Shown: piece by piece, positions 52,965 through 64,000 of the stretch
Position numbering within the stretch: the stretch's first letter is position 1
Layout: every line of letters starts with the position of its first letter
DNA from: Piscicola geometra
Lineage: Eukaryota; Annelida; Clitellata; Hirudinida; Piscicolidae
NCBI GenBank assembly: GCA_943735955.1
Contig: OX030959.1
Location: 2,591,772-2,655,771, forward strand
Direction: 5' to 3'
DNA: 64,000 nt
Translations under genes and position numbers: made by a program
The notes under the pieces: generated by a model
The model's database searches: none
What the model was told of the DNA's origin: nothing
What the model saw: only the letters and a program-made list of their open reading frames with translations

Positions 52965-53785
52965 GAAACTTCCTGTTAGACCAAGGATGTCATATTGTCA
53001 AATATATTGGTTCAAGACAGCCAACGCATGAACTCGACCGGTTGAAATCCTGGGCAGTGGATAGAAAGCTGTGGAAAAATCATTTTGTCATGCGGTGGAA
53101 AAGCTTCGTGAATTCTTAAAGGCATCCGTTCGATAATGACGGTTAGCGCTTTTTGGGATAGCTAATGGGAGCTAAAAGAAGTGTCACTGTTCAAGTACCT
53201 AGTAATAACCTTGTCGAGGGATGGAACAAGCACACAGAGATAAAAACCAAAATCTCAATGGCAACTGCAGCAATGGCCAGACTTAATTGGTTATGGTTAA
53301 GTAATTCTATCAGTTTCTCTGTCAGGTATAGACTCTACAAGTCACTGGTGCTTAGTATCTTGCTTTATGGATATGAGACTTGGACGCTTTACGCAGAAAC
53401 AGAACGCAAGATACTGCTTTTTGAATCTAAATGTCTCCGTGAAACCCACGGCCTCTCTTACTTGGAACACAGACCAACAACTACACAAAACAACAGCACT
53501 GGTTAGACAACAAGAACAACTGTCCAACGTCGAAAGTTGACTTGGTTTGACCACGTCGTCAAGCACGATTCAGGGTCCAAAACGATGCTACATGGCACGC
53601 TACAAGGAAGTCGTCGTCGAGGCCGTCAGGAAAAGTTCTGGATGAACAATGTGAAAGAGTGGACGTCTCTTCTTTGTAGCAGTCTTCTCAACGCTGCTAA
53701 CAACAGAACCGAATGGCGTACTATACGTGCCTCTTCTTCCTTATTTCTCCTTCAACGATTAACTCAGTCACGGGCATGATGATGA
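52965..53785 (+). mobile_element. 5'-truncated non-LTR retrotransposon
   Basis: The 3' end of a reverse-transcriptase reading frame is present. It shows TEIKTKISMATAAMARLNW, YRLYKSLVLSILLYGYETWT, LLFESKCLRETHGLSYLEH, then after a frame break LTWFDHVVKHD and LQGSRRRGRQEKFWMNNVKE. These blocks are typical of the C-terminal region of LINE pol proteins often annotated as endonuclease-reverse transcriptase in invertebrates. Stops and frameshifts disable it and the endonuclease and RT core are absent. The 3' end is a short GATGATGATGAAT repeat. Confidence 0.88.
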
Positions 53786-54206
53786 TGAATAGGAGGCTCT
53801 GCTTGCATGAAAATTAATTCTTATAATTTGAAATAAGCATAAAATATTTGTTACAAATTATATTATTATATTTATAAATTGAAATTTTATGTTTTTTTAA
53901 TTTAAATAATTAATCTGAACAAAATAATAGGTACTAAACGCACCCTAAGAGTTATGAGAAAAGTTAGGTGTTCCAATTCCGTTCGTTCTGTAAAATCAGT
54001 GTAGAATATCTTTTTAAACTAATTTTCTATGATATTAGTGAAAAAGTTTAATTCAAAGAATTAATATATTGAAAAATGTTGTTAATTTTCATAACAGTAT
54101 TATGAAACGAATACTTGATACAAAAGCAAAGAATCATTTAATGAAGTATTTACAATTTATAATACTGTCTCTTTAAATTTTATATTAGTTATCAGTTGAA
54201 ATACAA
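53786..54206. other. Upstream region of the DUSP gene
   Basis: AT-rich, presumably promoter and 5' UTR. No motif is identified. Confidence 0.4.
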
Positions 54207-55274
54207 ATGGGTAATGGAATGAACAAGGTAAGTCATTAAAAAATTTTGTTTCAAGAATCTCAATATAAAACAATATCCTACAACCTTCAGATCCTTCCTG
54301 GCTTGTATCTGGGCAACCTTCACGACTCGAAAGACCAGCAACAACTCTCCAACAATAAAATTTCTCACATAGTTTCTGCCTTTGACTCTGCAAAACCGTC
54401 CCTGGCTGTGAGTGATGTATTTTTTTAAAGACATATTTTTTGAATGAAAAATACATCTATCTTACATCCTTTGCATGGAATCACAAAGGACAAGAAGTAT
54501 CTTTGTTTGTTGGTTTCTGACACAGCCACACAAGACCTCACACAGCACTTTGTTTCTTGTGCCCACTTCATACACCATGCCAGGACCACAGGAGGCGCTG
54601 TACTTGTGCACTGGTCACTTTGATTTTACTTCACAAATAATTAATTATTTAAAAAAATTTAGATAAAATAAATAAAGCAAAATCCCTTCTTTAGTCTTCC
54701 ACCAGTATACAAAATTTTGTTTCATTTCTTAATCTGCTCCCACAGTCTGGCAGGGGTGTCTCGCAGCACCACCCTGGTGATCGCCTACCTGATGCTCCTC
54801 ACAGGTCTGGGCTGGAAGGAGTGCTACTCCATTGTGAGACTGTGCCGACCCTGTGCCAACCCAAACTTCGGCTTCCAAAGACAGCTCCTCAACTTCCAAT
54901 ACAGCAGTCTTTCTGAGGTGAGTGGGTCAGGCTGTGGGTATTTAGAATTTTTGGAATTATATGAAGGCATTTGTGTTGTGTTCTAATTTGACATTTATAC
55001 ATCTATGATGTTATGTGCACCTATCATGATGATGATTATAATAATGATGATGATGATTATGCAGGAGCGAAAAAGATTTCTAGAGAGTTATCCAGATCCG
55101 TGTGAGGTGGTTGAGAGGGATGCAAAGCTTGTAGAGAAATTACTGCAAGATGCAAAGGAAGAAGACGATAAAGTCAATAGGAAGGTGGAAGAGGATGATA
55201 GGACGACGAGGAGTGGAGATGATCATGGCGAGGAGGAGGTGGTGTCCAAGAAGGAAGGGACTGCCCCCATATGA
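54207..55274 (+). CDS. DUSP22: Dual-specificity phosphatase DUSP22/DUSP15-like
   Basis: Five exons, 54207-54227, 54291-54407, 54489-54613, 54746-54917 and 55065-55274, join in phase to 214 residues. The tiny first exon encodes MGNGMNK, the N-myristoylation start of DUSP22 (JSP1) and DUSP15 (VHY). The catalytic domain has ILPGLYLGNLHDSKD, the general-acid region VSDTATQDL, and the P-loop HCLAGVSRSTTLVIAYLM with catalytic Cys; ANPNFGFQRQLLNFQ follows. The intron falls inside the active-site Cys codon (TG/T). The phosphatase removes phosphate from Tyr and Ser/Thr, and family members act on JNK-pathway and receptor signalling proteins at membranes. The last exon is a charged Glu/Lys/Asp-rich tail without similarity to vertebrate relatives. 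DUSP22 and DUSP15 cannot be told apart here. Confidence 0.94.
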
Positions 55275-56597
55275 CGAAGCGAAGCGGAAGGATTCAGTTT
55301 GTATTATTTTATACAAAGCTATTACTCTACATCAGACATTTTTCTTAGACGATGAAGTTTTGTTTCCCGTTTATTTTGGACCGTATTCTCTTGACATTTA
55401 AGCTGATTCAGACCTCACACTAGACTAATCTTGTTGCTCCCATCTTCAGCCGTTTCTAGTTCCTATGTATGTGTGCAACCAGGAGACTTTTTCTTTTATA
55501 TTTTAAAGCTTTGGGTGAACATTCTATAGCAGATAGAACTTTTGTTTCTGTAGTCTTACACAGACGTAAACCCAATAGAAAGAGTGCCTCACTTATCATC
55601 CGTCCATTTTCTGCTACATTGCTATGCGTCAAAGCTTCAATGGGAGCTTTGTGCATGATTAAATGGAATTGTTGTTTCAGTTCAATAGTAGGCTGCAAAG
55701 CTGTTTTAATTTGTCTAAAATTCATCAAAATTAGTGTTAAATTGTCAGTCAGCTTGTGTTTAACAAAAATGGTATTCATTGAACTTTACTCAAAAATAAA
55801 AAATATTTTTTAAAGTCTGGAATTGCTGGTGTTGTGGCTGGTTTCCTCTTTGTTGTTGCAGCTCAACGGGTTTGCTGCGGTCATCTCTCAACAGACTGAA
55901 TAGCGACCAACAGTCAAAAAATATTTCTATTTAATACTAATTAATTATTGTTTAAAGATAAAATAATATTATAATAAACTCAAACCGTTTATTTTACAAA
56001 TTTATCTTGTTTAGTTCATCTCTACACGATTCATGTGTTTATCAATTGCCTCTAAAGCTCCTTGTTTCCACCGTCAATTCTGAGATATTTTGAATAATAT
56101 TGTAGTAGTACTACTGCTATATCTTAATTTACAACTCCTAAATATAACTTCTTCTGCGTATCACAATGCGATGAATCTGAATGAACGTCTGCTACTTTTT
56201 AATAACCATACCAGATGAAACATTTTGTTGAAAAAAAATGAGATGAATGTTCGAAAGTAATTTCTTCAGTTGCTGAATACTAGGATTAACAGAATATTTC
56301 ACGACGAAAAATCACCAAAACAAGTCGCAAGAACTAGGTAGATATAGTCGACAGCCTTTAAAAACGATCCAATGTTTAAAATAATGTTCTTCGTGCGTGT
56401 TGTGGTGTTAATATGAGCCTGCTTGAAGACAACGCTTGACAACGTGCATGCTGTTGATGAGGATTAATGAGTAGGGATACGTCTGGTTTGAAGATCAACA
56501 AGAAATTATGTTGGAATACAGCGTGAGAGTCGATAACAAAAAACAATAACTTGTAATTGAATCCTACAGACAATTCGGTAGCAATGGCATGCCTTCA
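55275..56597. other. Convergent 3' flanks of DUSP and KCTD genes
   Basis: A 107-residue minus-strand frame (55456-55779; KAPIEALTHSNVAENGRMIS) looks protein-like, yet the plus strand is equally open. No splice context or family similarity was found, so it is left unassigned. Confidence 0.35.
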
Positions 56598-62160
<5,563 letters not shown>

Positions 62161-64000
62161 CGCCGTCGTGTGGGAGGGGATGGGATAGTGATGGATGGTG
62201 TGGGATGGAGATGAACGGTGTGGGATGATAGGGAATGGTGTGGGATAGTGTGGGATGGTGTGGGGTGATGAGGGATGATGGATGATGTTCAGATAGAGAG
62301 TTTTATTGACGGTGTAAAAGCTTGTGAATGTCGCAAATTCGTTGTTAGTAAAATTCGAAATGCTGTATAGTGTCGAGACGAGCAGTTATGGCTGTCGGCT
62401 GGTCGCAAGGTGGTGACGAAGTGGGCAGCTGAGAGGACAGGAATTCTTTCTAAGTTATTTCGCAATAGTTATTGGGTGCTATGTAGCTCTTGAAACAGTT
62501 TAACACTTTGAAAAAAATTTAAGTTATTATTTTTATTTTCGATGCTGATTAGAAAGAAGTAACATGCACAAGTATACGTTTACAAATGTAAAAGTGGGAT
62601 TTGAAAATTGTTTCCCCATTTGTATTTTAGGGACTTCTGAAGCTTCGGAGAAACAAATGCGTGGTAGATTGGCAGTGTCAGCGAGAAACAATAAATAGCA
62701 TTTAAATGTTAAAAATTCTTCTCAAAATGTGTAATTGATTTGTATATAACTAGAGATATACAGCTATTATTATTTATTTCAAACTATTAAAAATATAAAC
62801 TCTATATATTCTCTTTACAAAAGTTTTTAAGCTTTTCTTGAAATACTCTTCTATTAAAAAATAAATAAAAAATTATTTAAAGCACTTAAAAAAAATAAAA
62901 CGACTAAAAGGTATTTAAAAAGTATAGAAAAAGAAGATTTAAAAACCTAATAAATTATTTTTTTGCTCACAGAATTCGTGAATATAATCTCCCAAATGCG
63001 TTTATCTTATCGCTAGTGTGATAATTAGTATTTCAGGGCAGGCCTCGAGCAGCATGCCGCTTCAATCACATCGCCGCAGGTAATTACCAACTCAGTCATT
63101 ATATTTATTTTCTTAAATTGTATTTATTTCATTTTTATTTATTATTATAACCATCTTTACTTAGATTTGTGTTTTGTAGTATGAATTTTATTCTTAATAG
63201 GTGAGGTTTATAGCATTTTAAATATAATTTAAGTTATGTAAATAGCAATAAGCAGTTTTTCAATTAAAAATCTTTATCGACAATTATCTCTAAATCACTT
63301 TATTTGCTTAAAAGGCTTTAAAACAAAAATAAAAAATTCTAATTTTTATCTACTTTAAATAACAAGCAAACAAACAGCGCTCACCTCTATTCGACAAATC
63401 TCACTCCAAATCCAACGCCTCGCTACATATACTAGCAGTGCCATTCATCCATGCATGCAACCTTCATACATACAAACATACATATATGCATACATACATA
63501 AGTTCTTGCGTGGATACATTCAGTTAAGATGTTATTAAAAAAATAAAAACTAGTATAAGTTAAATTTCAAAAAGAATCATTAAACAGATGCTATACAAAA
63601 ACTTTTAAAGTGTATTTCATCGAAGACTGAAAACACCAGAGGCACTAGCGCCAAACCACTGCGACTCGTCAGGGCTCTTCCCCTCCATTCCACTGCCTCA
63701 GCGACCGATGGTTTGTTTTTCTCGACAGACATCGTCTCTTGATCGATGTTCCTCGGTGGAAACGTTTGCTTCTTAGGAGCACCCAGAACGATCGGGTAGC
63801 AGTTAAGAGCAGCCATTTGCTTGCAGAGATGGTGGAATTCGACGCAACTAACATAGTCGACAACTTCCAGGCGGTGAAGTACGTAGGCTTGTTGTTGTGT
63901 GGCAGAAAGGAAAACATGAAAACGAAGAGTTTCAAGTGGTGGTGGTGGTTGGAGCAGATGCCCTTGATGGCCATCTCATGGCGACAAGAAGACTCTCTGA
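62161..64000. other. Upstream of KCTD; right edge of window
   Basis: GATGG/GTGGGA-rich DNA (62165-62285), then AT-rich sequence. From about 63660 to the end, both strands are open and less AT-rich. A plus-strand frame after a possible acceptor (TTGCTTGCAG) reads EMVEFDATNIVDNFQAVKYV; a minus-strand frame reads VVDYVSCVEFHHLCKQMAAL. One of them is probably an exon of a gene continuing beyond the window, but I cannot decide the strand or name a family. Confidence 0.3.

Noticed and set aside
55456..55813. Protein-like frames on both strands downstream of DUSP22
   Set aside because: Neither strand has a recognisable domain or exon boundaries, and overlapping open frames on both strands make the coding sense undecidable.

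Overview
The window is nuclear DNA of an animal. It is AT-rich and gene-sparse, and nearly every gene is split by GT-AG introns. Very long microsatellites, Asn/Gln homopolymer tracts and decayed transposons fill the rest. Gene content (TEAD factor, KCTD1/15, MOLO1-like protein, sigma-class GST, GT77-type glycosyltransferase, peritrophin-like chitin-binding proteins) points to an invertebrate bilaterian. A lophotrochozoan such as an annelid (possibly a leech) is my best guess. That is an inference from overall character, not from a diagnostic sequence. I rebuilt gene models by eye, joining exons only where splice sites, phase and family similarity agreed. Ten of eleven models close to an exact multiple of three; the TEAD model has two unresolved junctions.

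Layout. 0-12.8 kb: a foldback MITE at the left edge; a minus-strand GT77-type glycosyltransferase (1064-7165) with a 4-kb first intron; a second foldback element; and a 2.5-kb decayed DNA transposon (8919-11407) with ~94-bp terminal inverted repeats and a broken retroviral-type integrase, best matching the Ginger/KRBA2 group. 12.8-17 kb: a tandem pair of secreted, mucin-like chitin-binding (CBM14) genes. The second has lost an exon by fusion and carries a 21-bp coding minisatellite of about 34 units. 17-26.5 kb: mostly gene-free, with large (TG)n/(CA)n tracts, a 17-copy 20-bp minisatellite and a few unrecognised Cys-rich reading frames. 26.5-31 kb: a TEAD/Scalloped transcription factor with a polyQ/N linker. 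32.4-38.9 kb: an Asn/Gln-rich protein with eleven C2H2 zinc fingers in nine exons.

39.8-55.3 kb is a compact housekeeping cluster: RPS14 (-), MAIP1-like (+), Rieske protein UQCRFS1 (-), sigma GST (+), OST3/6 (MAGT1/TUSC3) (-), MOLO1-like (+), a 5'-truncated non-LTR retrotransposon, and DUSP22/15 (+). Two head-to-head pairs (UQCRFS1/GST and OST3/MOLO1-like) are separated by only about 200 bp. An intron of the OST3/6 gene holds a clean hAT insertion with a perfect 8-bp target duplication. 56.6-62.2 kb: KCTD1/15 (-), whose single 4.5-kb intron holds (GTA)n, (CA)n and a 26-bp self-complementary satellite. 62.2-64 kb: nothing certain.

The genes do not form a pathway, and the clustering looks incidental. 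The most noteworthy novelties are repetitive: at least three DNA-transposon types, a dispersed ~65-bp repeat with a TTGTA-type tail (five copies, one inside the TEA-domain intron), and an ATTG-tailed family associated with a tRNA-like segment. I found no rRNA gene, convincing functional tRNA, CRISPR array or biosynthetic cluster.
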